Position numbers and translations under genes: made by a program
In this document: in pieces, positions 10,105-21,031 of the stretch
Position numbering within the stretch: position 1 is the first letter of the stretch
How the letters are laid out: each line of letters opens with the position of its first letter
Source of the DNA: Porcisia hertigi
Taxonomy: Eukaryota; Euglenozoa; Kinetoplastea; Trypanosomatida; Trypanosomatidae
Direction: 5' to 3'
DNA: 64,000 bases
Assembly (NCBI RefSeq): GCF_017918235.1
Contig: NC_090584.1
Coordinates: 1 to 64,000 of the forward strand
Notes under the pieces: generated by a model
The model's database searches: none
Told to the model about the DNA's origin: nothing
The model's input: the letters and a program-made list of their open reading frames with translations, nothing else

Positions 10105-10718
10105 GGAGAGGGATGGGGGAGGGGAGGGGAGAGGGGGGCTATCGGGTTTCTTGAAGGTCAGAAGAGGTACTAATTTGATTGCCTTATCTGCTTTCGTAGC
10201 TCATTAGCGGAGATCGAAACGCAAAAAAAAAGTGTGGGCGATAGGACCGCAGGACTTGGTGGGAGGGGGAGACAATAGCAAAGTGAAGGAGGTCGGAGAG
10301 GCTCCGCCATTGACACACTGCACATCACCTTGCAACAGAATTGTGCGCGACAGGACCGCAAAAGATGCAACCGGGGCGATCCTATGACGTGGGAGGGCCT
10401 GCACTTCACACATAAGAGGTCATTCTCTAGAACATTCGAGAAGGACTGGCAACAAGTGAAACAGGTTGGCAATGCTCACCTAAGAGGTGCACCAATGAAC
10501 AGAAGTGAGGGGTGTGATTTTTCACAGAAACTATGGTTCTCTGTGTTAGCCCTCTCGAAAAAATATAGCTCGGTCGGAGAGGTACAACAAAAACAGAATC
10601 CTTGTTGAGAACATCGCCGCGTGTGGGGATGAGAAGGATTGCGACAGGCTCCGTGATCAGAGTCACAGAAATCACTCACTCACCCCCCCCCCTCTCTGCA
10701 AACGTGCCAGCATACGTC
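10105..10718. other. Intergenic spacer
   Basis: No gene seen. A G-rich purine tract at about 10106-10140 is polypyrimidine on the coding strand just upstream of the CEP44-like start. A C-run lies at about 10684-10692. Confidence 0.65.
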
Positions 10719-11177
10719 CTAACGGCGCAAAATGATGTTCATCAGCGTCTCCTGGCCGTAGGGAACGTAGGACAGGGAGTACCACACCAAGGCCGAGTAC
10801 TGCAGGACGCCGCACAACAGACACAGCAAAACAGACTTGAAGACCACGGCCACAAGAAAAGAAAGAAGCAAAGCGCCTATGTAAAGCACCGTGGCGTTAA
10901 AGCGGTACTCGTCAAACATGTACGCGAGTTGCGCTGAGGGACCCATGAGAATAATCGTGCTCAGCATGGACAGAGCGCTACCAAGGGCGGATAGTGCGGT
11001 GTACTTCCAGTAGGACCCCATACCAAGAGCAAACCAGCTCATCATGGTCGAAAAAAGGGCTAGTGACATGAGAACACAGAACCCTTGGATCCGCTGTGTC
11101 CACGTAAGGTTCGGAATGAGGTGATCGTTCTCATTCATTGGCGCAGTGGCCGCCTCGTTGATTTCCACGGCAGACAT
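10719..11177 (-). CDS. SFT2: SFT2/Got1-family vesicle transport membrane protein
   Basis: 152 aa from the ATG at 11177; the 11 codons upstream begin with GTG and are unlikely to be used. A polar N-terminus (about 30 aa) is followed by four hydrophobic segments: FCVLMSLALFSTMMSWFAL, a Ser/Thr/Leu-rich second span, ATVLYIGALLLSFLVAVVF, and LLCLLCGVLQYSALVWYSLS. This spacing, the short loops and the terminal YxLSYVPYGQE are the SFT2 domain layout. Yeast Sft2 and Got1 act in fusion of retrograde vesicles with the Golgi. BET1 and RAMP4 lie nearby, but shared transcription in a trypanosomatid polycistron does not imply shared function. Confidence 0.88.
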   Translation of the reverse strand: MSAVEINEAATAPMNENDHLIPNLTWTQRIQGFCVLMSLALFSTMMSWFALGMGSYWKYTALSALGSALSMLSTIILMGPSAQLAYMFDEYRFNATVLYIGALLLSFLVAVVFKSVLLCLLCGVLQYSALVWYSLSYVPYGQETLMNIILRR

Positions 11178-11922
11178 GTGACTTCGTGCTAGCACTGTAG
11201 TTTGTTGCACAGACGTCCACTACTGTTCACGTGTATAGGACAACGGGGGGAAGAAGAGCACCTGTCGAAAAAAACAAAGGGAGGGGGGGGGGCCAAAAGA
11301 CGTGGTAATATATGCATCAAAGACGCCGCGCGATGGAGCTAAGGGGGAAACGCGTGACTCACACAAAAAGAGGAAAGTGTAGTTGTGTTGTGCGCGGCTT
11401 TGCGTGTCAGTCAGTGCGCAGTGAGGTGACAGAGGGCAGGGCAACCAACGACAAGAAGTGGAAAGTTGGGAAGGTGCGAAAGCAGAGACAAAAGGCTCCC
11501 CCCCCCCAAAAATGGGGCAAGAGCACTACTGAACCCATGTAACGGTAACTGATAGATCACCAAGTATCACTAACAGCCGAAGCGATAGCACTTTCATTGA
11601 AGCGGGCGTCACTAGTTGTGCTTTCGCTGTCCGCTCACGGTGCAGGAAAATAAGGTTCACTTTGTAAGAACCACAATAGTTTTTTTTTTCCTCTCCCTTC
11701 CTCTACGAGGGAGAACGGACAAACGCAACCGAGCAACGAATGGAATAGAACCGCACGCCAGCTCCCACCAGTCAATCGAGGTGGGACGCCAAGTGGTAAG
11801 CACACTATGTACATTGCTGGGAAAGTATTGATAGATTCAATGGAGGAGGCTAGATGCCCTAGTTGACTTGCCACCGCCGCCTTCCCGCTTGCCTGCGAGA
11901 CGACGAGGTGAGATGGGATGAG
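11178..11922. other. Intergenic spacer
   Basis: No gene seen. A G-run (about 11284-11292) and adjacent purines could be the SFT2 splice signal. A T-rich run on the + strand is at about 11679-11700. Confidence 0.65.
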
Positions 11923-12279
11923 TCATTGCAACCAAAGGGGAGAACGACCAACACTTTGTTTGTGCTCCCACGCCACGTCAATGCATCGTTCCGGAAAGTC
12001 CTTCAGCCGGCCGTTGTCCTCGATAACAACCGTCAAGGGCCACTTTTGGTGCTCAAGAAAGCCGGTGTAGCTACGGCCGTCCTCGAGGCGCGCACCCTCT
12101 GTCATGGTGAAAACTACGAACGTGAGCGACTCCGGGGTCTCTGCTGTAGGCATAGAGAAGAGCACGTTGAATGTGTTGACATCGGTCGGGTGGGGTGTAA
12201 CGGTTACGTTGTAACGTATCGAGCTTGACGCGAATGCCTTCGCGATGTGCTGCAGCTTTCTAGCCGCCTGCACCTCCAT
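11923..12279 (-). CDS. Small conserved-looking hypothetical protein (118 aa)
   Basis: I do not recognise it. Start taken at the ATG at 12279 because the open extension to 12411 reads poly-Phe/Leu through an A10 run (a splice signal on the coding strand). The N-terminus is helical (MEVQAARKLQHIAKAFASSS). Beta-like strands follow (IRYNVTVTPHP, NTFNVLFSMP, LTFVVFTMTEG, WPLTVVIEDNGRLKDFP), suggesting a compact alpha/beta domain. No signal peptide, membrane segment or catalytic motif is visible. Codon use is like its neighbours, so I take it as a real gene of unknown function. Confidence 0.68.
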   Translation of the reverse strand: MEVQAARKLQHIAKAFASSSIRYNVTVTPHPTDVNTFNVLFSMPTAETPESLTFVVFTMTEGARLEDGRSYTGFLEHQKWPLTVVIEDNGRLKDFPERCIDVAWEHKQSVGRSPLWLQ

Positions 12280-13042
12280 GGCGTGAAACAACTCTTCAAG
12301 AGGAGTTGGCAGGGCTGGAGAGAGGGATAAAAAACGGGAAATTCTGGTGCAAAAAAAAAACGACGGTTCACGCCCTCTGAGAAGTGAGAAAAAAAATCCC
12401 CTGTTCATCAAAGTGAGGAAGTAGTTGATGAGTTTGGAGACACGTCAAGAGTGAAGTGAAGCCATCGACGCACACCCGCGCAGTGATGTGTGCCAGTAAA
12501 GAGCCGAACGATGCACCCCTTCCAGGCTACGTGGTCACGGCCTTTGAAGAGGAATGCGCAAGAACCATTGGGGAAACACGCAATCACCATTTCCGATTTG
12601 TGTGCATTTGTTTCCCCAATTCAGCTACCATCCCATCGTCTCACAGTTTTGTTCTTGGCACAGAAGTGTGTACGTCTCACTACAGCTGCGTATTGCCACT
12701 GAAGCATTGTTTTAATGATACTTGTCGATGGTCTTCGGGAGTAGAGTTTTGCGCTTGTTGCGACAGCTGGTGTTCTGGGGCTTCGCTCAAGTGGCTCGCA
12801 CAAAGCGGAGACTTGGACTAGCTGACCTACACAACTGCGAATTCACGCAAGGACAAGTGGCCAGTTCCTCCAAAAAAAAAGGTAGTGAGATAGCAGAAAG
12901 GTCAGACAAGTAGCGATCAAGACGCTAAAAAGAGGGGGGAAGGGGGAGCAAAAAAATACGTCGAGAAGCAACCGGACACTAAGGACTACATGACGGGGTC
13001 GGTGTCATCCCTCCGTTTGGGGGTGGCCCCTTTTATCGAGTC
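12280..13042. other. Intergenic spacer
   Basis: No gene seen. Splice-type purine tracts on the + strand lie at about 12320-12395 (upstream of the 118-aa gene), and further purine runs at about 12870-12955. Confidence 0.65.
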
Positions 13043-14251
13043 CTACTTCTGTTGTGGTGAGGTCGGGGGGTGGCCAAGTGTCCACCCCTTCACCGGCTTC
13101 AGCTTTTCCCGAAACGATCCTCGGGCCTTAAGATCCCAGTCGAGACGCCGCCGCTCCGCTGTCGAAAGTGTGCGGGCGATAAGGCGACCGACCGCTCCGG
13201 CGTGTAGTGGCGGACGCGATCCCTTGCCAAGCAGTAGTCCAGTAAAGAGGACGCTTTCACTCCCAAACTCGCTGGCGGCGACCTGCAGTAGGCTTGCTAG
13301 GGTAGCGCTCCGATCCTGGTATGTGCCACCAAGAAATAGTGTGGGGGAAACGAACCCAGTAGAAAGGAGCTCTTCAAAGACATAAGCAGCCTGGAGGGCA
13401 AAGGGGTGTTGTGTCTCCACGCAAAGGCAAACACATCGTAAAAAAGGTGCGATCAGCGGGCACTCCACACCCAGCGCGGTGGCGCGGGAGACCGGTGACC
13501 TGTCCGACTCGTCGTGCTCGAGGAGGAGGCTCTGTAGCACTTGACCCAAGCATCGGTGCCTCTCAGAGCCCAGTCGGAAACGCGCATTCGGTTGCAAAAA
13601 CAAACTCCGGGGAGATATCAACATTGACTCCGGGCGCACCAGAAGCTCATGCTCTTTAAGCTCGGCCGTGCGGTGCAGAATGCTTGGAAAGTCAAAAACA
13701 GAGTAGCTGAAGACAAAGGGGTCGAAGGAGGCCATGAAGAATGCCGCGGTCTCAGCTGGTCGTGCAATGGGCGGAGGTGTTTCGACCGATGGAAGCAGCA
13801 CCGGTGCCCACTCCATACACGCCCCTTGCTCTTCGCTCCTCCGCCCAAGGTTCTCTTGTGTTTCCATGGCTCGCTGAAAAGCACCACCAAATCGGTGCCT
13901 TTGATGCGCGACGGTTACACTCCGCCGCATTTCCGTGTTACCCGCGGCCTCGATGTAATAACGCGGTTGCCCAACCTGAGATATCCGCGTGCCCTTTCTG
14001 TCGACGACACGGAGAGAGTCAGAAAGCGGGTTGGGGGGGGGGAGAGCGAACGTGAAACAGCAACACAATCGTACTTCACCATTCGGTGCCCATTGGAGTA
14101 TCTGTGCCGCTGCGTGCGGTTGTCTGATATTCTTGCGTGAAAATGAGCACAGCGGCTCTCTTTGAAGTGAATCACTAAAGGCAAGGCTCGGGGCGATGTA
14201 CACCGCGCCAAGGGTACAGGGAGTAGTAGCGACCCCAGAGGAAGTACTCAT
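13043..14251 (-). CDS. Hypothetical protein (402 aa)
   Basis: Not recognised. The ATG at 14251 (MSTSSGVATTPCTLGAVYIA) is preferred over the frame's upstream end at 14305; the two differ by 18 codons. No membrane span, coiled coil or zinc motif is evident. The central part has a hydrophobic/aromatic block (FFMASFDPFVFSYSVFDFP), then a Leu/Cys-rich helical section (LIAPFLRCVCLCVETQHPF, ALQAAYVFEELLSTGF). The C-terminus is basic (AERRRLDWDLKARGSFREKL). Length and coding character support a real gene; no function can be offered. Confidence 0.7.
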   Translation of the reverse strand: MSTSSGVATTPCTLGAVYIAPSLAFSDSLQREPLCSFSRKNIRQPHAAAQILQWAPNGEVRLCCCFTFALPPPNPLSDSLRVVDRKGTRISQVGQPRYYIEAAGNTEMRRSVTVAHQRHRFGGAFQRAMETQENLGRRSEEQGACMEWAPVLLPSVETPPPIARPAETAAFFMASFDPFVFSYSVFDFPSILHRTAELKEHELLVRPESMLISPRSLFLQPNARFRLGSERHRCLGQVLQSLLLEHDESDRSPVSRATALGVECPLIAPFLRCVCLCVETQHPFALQAAYVFEELLSTGFVSPTLFLGGTYQDRSATLASLLQVAASEFGSESVLFTGLLLGKGSRPPLHAGAVGRLIARTLSTAERRRLDWDLKARGSFREKLKPVKGWTLGHPPTSPQQK

Positions 14252-15554
14252 ATCAAAGGAATGCCAAAGGGGGGAAGAAGTAGGGAACCTCCCCGCACAG
14301 CTCACCAGGTTACAAAAAGCGAGCGTAAAGCGTGCATCACGCGCGGGAGATCGGAGAATCTCCCTCGAGACACCACACTAACCAACTATGCGGTGCCCAT
14401 CTCTCCCCTTCCCTTGAAACCCCCGTTTTCTTTTTTTTTTAATCATCAGTGACGGTGCAGAGAGTGGGATGGGTTTTCTGTGCGGATGCCTCATAGACAG
14501 CTGGAAATGCCGTTAAAAGCACAGCACCGCCGTCATCGGAAGCCCATTAAAAAAAAACCGCTCGGGGCATGACGCCGCGGTGTGGCGGTTAGTAAATCTG
14601 GGATGGAAAACTATGTGTGGCGCACTCCTTCCGCTACCTCTAAGTCATATTGTGTTGAAAAGTCCCATTTAATTAAAGGCAATGGCGAAAAAAACTGATA
14701 CACTTACCGGCCGCCAAAGGGCGACAGCCCGGGAAGAAAAATAAAGAAAGACGAAAGCTTTAGAGCAGGTGCCAAGTGCCGACTGCCAGTGATTTAAGGC
14801 GTGCATAGTCGGGGTACACAATAATGTATGTTTGGGTTCCGAAGGATCAAGAAGAAATGACAGCCACGAGGACATGACGACAAACGTCTGTATCTCAAGG
14901 GCAGTAATTCCTTGCTGAAACTGAGTAAGAGGGACGGCTGCGGTTCAGCAAAGATAAACGCCACCCGCGGCTCTGGTGACTTCGCGTACGGCGGCGGAGA
15001 TTTTCATCCCTTCCCCGCCAGGTACACCTTTGGCACGCCAGCAGATATCGATGGCCCCTTCCTTTGTTTCCTCCGCAAGAAGCGCACTGGCAGCCGCCCT
15101 TTTTGATGTGCGTGTGAATTACTAGAGTTTGTTTTTCTTTCGAGTTTCCGTCTGAAAATCGGTTTTTTGTTGTTGTTGTTGTTTGATTGTTTTCTCATCC
15201 CCTCCTTTCAGTTGTTTAGTTACGTGATTGACAGTTTAAGTGCACCTTCAAGAACGATACGCCTAACATCGTCACAGTTTCCCTTCCCCCGCTCCTTTCG
15301 CACGCCAAGAACAAAGAAATAAATTCGAACGCAGCGACCGCAACAGCAAAGAGGCGATATACCGCGGCAACGTGCATCTAACGTCACCCAGAGCGCACTC
15401 TTTGCAGTAAAGTCGATGGAGACAGAGAGCTGTGGGTGGTGGCGCAGTCAAAGCCTACTTGAGGTGAGGCCACGGTCCAGTCTGTCAGTACACTAGGTAG
15501 AGGATCAGTAGGGGGTGCAGCTACGCAGGACACATGGATGACTCTGTCACCGTA
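14252..15554. other. Long spacer downstream of PABP (probable PABP 3' UTR and next 5' UTR)
   Basis: 1.3 kb with no coding signature on either strand. It includes a T-rich run at about 14430-14441 and a TTG repeat at about 15167-15182 on the + strand. Confidence 0.65.
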
Positions 15555-17210
15555 CTAGCTGCCGGCATGCTGCTGGAGGACTGCATTTGCCTCCTGAATC
15601 TTAGATAAGAGAGCGAAGTGGTCTGTCAGGACTTCGAGAATTTCCTCCCGACTCATTTCCAGCAGCATGCCCGTAATCTTCGCCGCATGGGATGGCTCGA
15701 TGGGCATAATTTGGCTGTACAGAAGTTCACCAAGGTAGTTCTTCTGCTGTTCCGGGGAGAGGGTGCTGAGATAGTTCACGTCAACGCCGCTTTGGCGCTG
15801 CTGCTGCTGCTGGTGCTGATACTGCTCGCGTGGCTGCGTGTAACGGTTCTGCTGTCGGATTGGCTCACCCTGCATGGGGTGTCGTTCCATGATAGGGCGG
15901 CGCATCATTGGACCAGACACGAACTGCGGCATCCCCATGCTCGCTGGCAGTGGTGGGTGTATCATAGGCGGCCCCATCGGCGGGACCATGTGCGGGAACG
16001 GGGGTCGCTGCCACTGCTGCGGAAACGCGTTCATTGGGGGTGCCATACGGGTCTTGTTACGCATGGCCGCACGGCGTTGCTGAAGTAGGCGAATGCGCAT
16101 GTCCTTCTGCTCTGCCTGACTCACATAGAGGGGCTTCTTAGAGTTATCTATAGACTGCCCATTCAGGGCTCGCATCGCCGCCGTGGCGTGCTCCTTATCT
16201 TCAAAGCAGACGAAGGCAAAACCCTTGATCATGCCATTCGGCTCCTTCATAATGGCGCATGAGGTGATCTTGCCGAATGGCTCGAACAGTTCGCGCAGCT
16301 TTTCGTCCGTGATACCGTCTGGGAGGTGTTTAACGTACAGGTTCCGGCCGTGGTTCTGATAAAGGGAGGCGGCCTTTTTCTTTTCACGGTCGCGCTCACT
16401 TTTGGAGAGCGCGCGGCACACCACGAGCTTCGCATTCTTCTCCGTCAGGCCACTTTCCTCTGACTCGTTGAGATCCGCAATGGCTTTGACAGCGGCCTCG
16501 TGCTCGTCGAACGAGACCAGGGCGAATTTGGTAGGAAATGGGGCTCGCTCGGTGAGAAACAGAGAGTTTACCTTGCCGCACTTTTCAAGCACCGCTGTCA
16601 AGTCCGTCTCCGTTGCGGTGGGTTTGATGTTCTTCACGTAGATGTTCCGGAACGATTTTGCTGCCATAACCTCGCGGTCGAGGCGGCGAACGAACGGCGC
16701 CACCTCCACCTCGCTATCCCCCACCTTTTCGCCGTTCATCTCCAGTGCCGCCTTGGCGCCCTCCGCTCTCTCAAACTGCACGAAGCCGTAACCCTTTGAC
16801 TTTCCAGCTGAGTCGAGGGCCACCTTGCAGGACAGCACGCGCCCGCACTTGGCGAAGGCAGCTTGCAGCGCCTTGGCGCTGACGGCAGCGTCCAGCTTCT
16901 TCACGAACACGTTGTTCAAGCCGCTCTTTCGCAGTAGAGGATCTCGAATGGAGAACATGACACGAATTTGGCGCCCTGGCACGATGTTCGTGTAGTTCAG
17001 CGCATCAATAACCTTCTCTGCGTCGGCAGTTGTCTGGAAGTTGACGTAGCCGTAGCCTAAGGACCTCTGCGTTGCCATATCCCGACATACCTTCACCGAA
17101 ACAACGGGAGCCACACTGCTAAAGAGGTTGTTGACGGCCTCTTCCGGGCGAGGCAGATCGACCGGCAAATCGCCGACGTAGACAGAGGTGCGCTGCGCTG
17201 GGACTGCCAT
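15555..17210 (-). CDS. PABP3: Poly(A)-binding protein, four RRMs plus MLLE
   Basis: 551 aa. RRM1 about 9-87 (SVYVGDLP; GYGYVNF), RRM2 about 98-175 (NVFVKKLD; KGYGFVQF), RRM3 about 187-275 (NIYVKNIK; TKFALVSF), RRM4 about 295-370 (NLYVKHLP; KGFAFVCF). The linker (about 390-470) is Pro/Met/Gln-rich with a short polyglutamine. The C-terminal MLLE domain (about 485-545) has YLGELLYSQI and KITGMLLEMS, which binds PAM2 peptides. It coats mRNA poly(A) tails in the cytoplasm, affecting translation and stability. Trypanosomatids have several PABPs; the paralogue number is inferred from remembered synteny (L. major PABP3 on chromosome 25), not from diagnostic residues. The long flanking spacers fit long UTRs. 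Confidence 0.92.
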   Translation of the reverse strand: MAVPAQRTSVYVGDLPVDLPRPEEAVNNLFSSVAPVVSVKVCRDMATQRSLGYGYVNFQTTADAEKVIDALNYTNIVPGRQIRVMFSIRDPLLRKSGLNNVFVKKLDAAVSAKALQAAFAKCGRVLSCKVALDSAGKSKGYGFVQFERAEGAKAALEMNGEKVGDSEVEVAPFVRRLDREVMAAKSFRNIYVKNIKPTATETDLTAVLEKCGKVNSLFLTERAPFPTKFALVSFDEHEAAVKAIADLNESEESGLTEKNAKLVVCRALSKSERDREKKKAASLYQNHGRNLYVKHLPDGITDEKLRELFEPFGKITSCAIMKEPNGMIKGFAFVCFEDKEHATAAMRALNGQSIDNSKKPLYVSQAEQKDMRIRLLQQRRAAMRNKTRMAPPMNAFPQQWQRPPFPHMVPPMGPPMIHPPLPASMGMPQFVSGPMMRRPIMERHPMQGEPIRQQNRYTQPREQYQHQQQQQRQSGVDVNYLSTLSPEQQKNYLGELLYSQIMPIEPSHAAKITGMLLEMSREEILEVLTDHFALLSKIQEANAVLQQHAGS

Positions 17211-17283
17211 TTCTACTGTGCCAATGAGCGAGACTCGAACCGATCAGTCTGGATGGCTACAAATGTGCGGTTGTGCGTCTGTG

Positions 17284-17311
17284 CTGTCGATTCCAAAACG
17301 AAAAAAAAACA
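17284..17311 (-). promoter_or_regulatory. Putative trans-splice acceptor for PABP
   Basis: On the coding strand a T9 run (complement of the A-run at about 17301-17309) is followed by AG at 17285-17284, about 75 nt upstream of the PABP ATG. This is the polypyrimidine/AG pattern used for spliced-leader addition. Exact site inferred. Confidence 0.5.
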
Positions 17312-18504
17312 GCAAATCACGAGGACAGAGCGCACCAGCGTCAACGCTGCTCGTGCTGAATTCACTATGACAATATGGAAGGGGCAGGCGTCGTGGAACA
17401 GAGGTAAAACAGGTGAACGTGGATGCACCGAGACAAGGCAAGGAAGAGAGCGAAGTGGTGGTGGTTGCGGCAGGATCTGGAAAAAAAAAAGATGAACCAA
17501 AATACACAGGTGAAGCTAATAATCGTTATAACATAGAGCAGCAAGAGGAACGGGGAGTGGAAAAGATGTCAAGGGCCAGTGCGTTCGGAGATGTGAAGAG
17601 TGCACGCAAGAAGAGGAGCAAGAAGGAAAAGGAATACAAAATGCTTGGATTCGCCACAGAGTCCAGAGACTCGCATACGATAAGCTGGCATGTGCAGTTA
17701 TGGCTCCATGACCGCAGTTGAAAAGAAACGCGGGGGTGAAGTACACACATGAATTTCTATCGAGATGGTGAGAATTGCAGCACCGCCCCCAACATCATCT
17801 CTCTGATCATGGAAATGGAGAAGGGAGCAAATGTTTTAGTGTATGCCTGCATGGCTTTACGCGTTTCCAGACAGGAGACACATTCCACAATGCTGGCGAA
17901 GCGTGTCCGCCGCTCATTTTTTTGTTTTTGTTTGTAAATTTATCCAAAGCCTCCCAATTCGCATGTAGGACTCTCTTCGCTTTTCTTAACGTCTCCCTCC
18001 TTAGTGCGGGAGACGGCACCCGCTTACACTCGTAGAGGTAGGCGGCGTGACACGACGCACAACAACGTGGAACCCCCTCCCCCACCGCTGACACTGGAAG
18101 ACGCATACTTCAACAAAAAAGACGGCTTGAAAGACTGCTGGCACTCGACTTGGCAAAAAGAACGTACACGGCAGAAACCGTCCTTTATCGTAATGTCTTG
18201 AGTACAAGACAACATGATCAAATTCTCTGAGAGCCGTCAACATCATTTCGAAGGGGCGGCAACCCTTGTCTAGTATATTTCTGTAAATACCAAAGCACAC
18301 AAAGAAGCCACCGCTCGCGAAACGCAAAAACAAAAACATCGCGCGAGAGAGAACAAGGAGAAGGGAGGGGAGGGGGGCAATTTTAAGTCGCAGGACATGC
18401 ACCTCATCCTGTCGGCGGCGATAGAGAAGCGTTGCAAGCGGGAAGACTTCTAAAGCGACGCCCACATACGCCGCGATGTTGGCGCAAGCTTCGCCGTCCC
18501 GGTT
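17312..18504. other. Intergenic spacer upstream of PABP
   Basis: No gene seen. Another A-run (about 17479-17490) is an alternative splice tract. Open frames at 18001-18465 and nearby are not protein-like. Confidence 0.6.
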
Positions 18505-18765
18505 TTACTTGGACGGCGGCTTATCATGTCCAAGTAGTGTTGCATCAGATGATGGGATGTAAGAGAAGAGGTCTCCGGCATTCTCATCACAAAGCTCGTC
18601 GAGAAACCAAAGATCGTCTTCGAAAAACTCGAACTCAGCGTCGTCCATCTGCTCTTCGCCCTTTGAGGCGTATGACCTAGGCTCAGCATCCAATGCAGAC
18701 GCGCCAACGCCAGAAACTGCCCCGGACATCCACCTCGTCGACATGGCGCTTAGTCTGCGAAACAT
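18505..18765 (-). CDS. Small acidic protein with possible mitochondrial presequence (86 aa)
   Basis: ATG at 18765. The first 20 residues (MFRRLSAMSTRWMSGAVSGV) are Arg/Ser-rich without acids, like a mitochondrial targeting peptide. The rest is strongly acidic and aromatic (MDDAEFEFFEDDLWFLDELC). No family is recognised. A purine tract on the + strand at about 18940-18968 provides a plausible splice signal about 180 nt upstream. The presequence-plus-acidic layout resembles small mitochondrial complex subunits, but that is inference. It is short enough that chance cannot be excluded. Confidence 0.5.
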   Translation of the reverse strand: MFRRLSAMSTRWMSGAVSGVGASALDAEPRSYASKGEEQMDDAEFEFFEDDLWFLDELCDENAGDLFSYIPSSDATLLGHDKPPSK

Positions 18766-19790
18766 TCTTCACTGTAGATGCCTTCCTGGTGCAGCTAGGG
18801 CCGTGTTTGCCGAGCGCCTATAAGGAGGGGGTCTCGCTCGTATATGTCAAGATAGCGTCGATATCGTTTCTGCTAGAGAAAAAGCTGTAGCGAGGTTTCG
18901 TTCAATAAGATTGGACCTAGCACGCACCTGACCGTACACAAAAGAGGGAGAGGAAAGAGTGCAAGGGAAGACGTCGCAGCTCAGGGATACTCCGCGTGGA
19001 AGAAGGGGCAAAGGCGGAGGCTGTTAGCTGTGGATGTAAAGTTGCGTGTACACGTCTGTCTATGCCGCCGCAGTGCGGATGTGCAGACACGTCGAGCGTA
19101 AAACATGTCATAAATCAACAACAAGAGACAGAGAAGGGGCAGGAAGGTGGGGAGGGACACGGTGTATACACGCATCGTGGGGCGGAAGAGCTGGAAGAAA
19201 TTGGGAAACAGTAGGCAGACAGACCTGTTGCCTAATAGAGAGAGCGAAAACAAAAAACAATAGGCACGGCATGCGCGGCTCCTCAGATGCTGATACGATC
19301 GGCAATGTGAACAGTTTATCATCAATCTGGGGTTGGTGCTGCGGATCGTAACGTTCAAGGAGGTGAGCATCGCATCCCCGATCCGCTTAACTTGCAAAAG
19401 TAAAGAAGGATACTCAATTTCAAGGTGGATGGGAACCCTTCGTTTTTCCCCTGCTGATCAGCGACACGTCGACAGATGAAAAAGCCTACATGGGTCAAAG
19501 ATACCCCCCCCCCATTACAGCAAACATATCACCATCAATTTCAAATGCTAACCATCTGTAAAGCAGATCTAACAGAGCCACGTGTCAGCGTCGGGAAGGG
19601 GCATCCTTCCCCCCCCCTCCCGGCTCCCACAAGAGGATCTGTAGGAAAAGCAGAGGTGGGATGGCCTACATTGGAGGTGATTAGGACTTTTTTCCTACGC
19701 CGACGCCGCAGCGCGGGAATCATAGCCGAAGATGCGCCCCCATTGTCTTGTGTCACACCCACCCTGCAAAGGAAGAGCCTACGGACACCC
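18766..19790. other. Intergenic spacer
   Basis: No convincing gene. The hydrophobic open frame at 18981-19397 coincides with polypyrimidine sequence and is treated as UTR. A C-run lies at about 19505-19513 and another at about 19609-19620. Confidence 0.6.
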
Positions 19791-20153
19791 TCACGCGTGT
19801 CTCCGGAAGATGGCAGAGATGCAATAGAGAAGCAGAAATCCAATAAAGCCGAAGAGGGCTGTGTATTTCCAGCCGTAGCGGCTCATGACATTCTTGACCG
19901 ACATCGCCGCCGAGTGCACACCAACGCGGGTGGATTGGAAAGCCGTGTTCAGCGATTTGAGCAACTCATTTTGCTCTTCCACCTCGCGGTTCAGCTGGCC
20001 GGCCATTGTTTTCATGTGTGCGACGCTGCTGCCAAGTGCCTCGAGCATCGACTCATTCTCGCGGTAGATCTCTTCCTCCATGTGTCCATAACGATTGGAG
20101 GTGGTTGTTGAAGCTTTGGCAGCCCTCGGATTTCCGTAGAGAGATGATTGCAT
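19791..20153 (-). CDS. BET1: BET1/SFT1-type Qc-SNARE
   Basis: 120 aa, tail-anchored. Residues 25-90 form a SNARE heptad helix (MEEEIYRENESMLEALGSSV, then HMKTMAGQLNREVEEQNELL) with Gln61 in EEQNELL as the probable zero-layer glutamine, aligning with EVKTQNKLL of mammalian Bet1. Residues about 96-115 (TALFGFIGFLLLYCISAIF) are the membrane anchor, followed by only a few basic residues. Length (about 118 in mammals) and layout match BET1. It works in ER-Golgi or intra-Golgi fusion. BET1 versus SFT1 cannot be separated by eye. Confidence 0.87.
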   Translation of the reverse strand: MQSSLYGNPRAAKASTTTSNRYGHMEEEIYRENESMLEALGSSVAHMKTMAGQLNREVEEQNELLKSLNTAFQSTRVGVHSAAMSVKNVMSRYGWKYTALFGFIGFLLLYCISAIFRRHA

Positions 20154-21031
20154 TTTTGGCTTTCAACCCTAGGGGAATACACTCGAGAATACCAGTGGGG
20201 AGGGGGGAGCGGGAGGGGGAAGCGGGTTGGTTCCGTTGGCGTACTTGAAGTGGCGGTGATGGTGGGGGCCGTCAGAGTGAGGAGTGAGGAGGGGGGGGAA
20301 GGGAAGGGATTGTAGAGATTCCACCGCACCCTTCTGTAAGGGCAGAAACATACGAGATGACAACTTGACGTTCAGGGGAGGCAGTCCAGGGCAGAATGCA
20401 GAAGAGATGCGACAGACAGAAAAAAGGATTGCCGAAGACGCTCTTTCTGGAAGAAGAATAGTCGCCAGTATTCGACTCCGGCGTTTTCCATCGACAGGCG
20501 CGGAGCAGCCCACACAGACTGGGAGGGAAGCCTGGGCGGAATGCCTCCTCCGCCGAAACCAATAGAAATCAAAGGACCACGAAAATTTAGCGAGCGAATC
20601 AGATCGCCCCTCTTTTCCTACAAGGTGACAATGTTGATCCATTTGTGCGGAATCTTATCAGGTTTTTGCGTGTTCGATGTTTGGACCCTCAACCGCGACA
20701 AACAAATGCTCAAGCATCAGAGCAACAAGGCATTGAAAATGCCACAGAGAATATGTGTCTCACCTGAGGGGAATTGGAAACGTTCTCACTGTGCAGAGAA
20801 CGCAGCCAGGTTGCTTCCCATGACACAGGTCTCCCTGCACCTCCGCTGGACATCCCCCGATGCCCCTGGCAGGCATTCCAGACGGATGAAAACGTTGGAC
20901 ACCCAGGGGACTTCCCAGAACTGCTTTGGTCAGGGCTGGCTTATATAGATATAGATGTGTGTGTGTGTGTGTGTGCGCGTGCGCGAGTGTGAACCTTCGA
21001 CGCTTTACACTACAGTTTCTCCGCCTTCTCT
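20154..21031. other. Intergenic spacer
   Basis: No gene seen. G-rich purine runs at about 20196-20225 (likely BET1 splice tract) and 20280-20310. A TG dinucleotide repeat is at about 20956-20975. Confidence 0.65.
20956..20975. repeat. TG microsatellite
   Basis: About ten TG units in the spacer just downstream of the tiny ORF at 21032-21142. Confidence 0.9.

Noticed and set aside
17225-17250. B-box-like GGTTCGAGTC on the minus strand upstream of PABP
   Set aside because: The neighbouring bases do not pair as a T stem and no A box lies at the right distance.
18981-19397. Hydrophobic 138-codon minus-strand frame that could be a small membrane protein
   Set aside because: The hydrophobic stretch coincides with a polypyrimidine tract upstream of the 86-aa ORF, which codes poly-Leu/Phe/Ser by chance.
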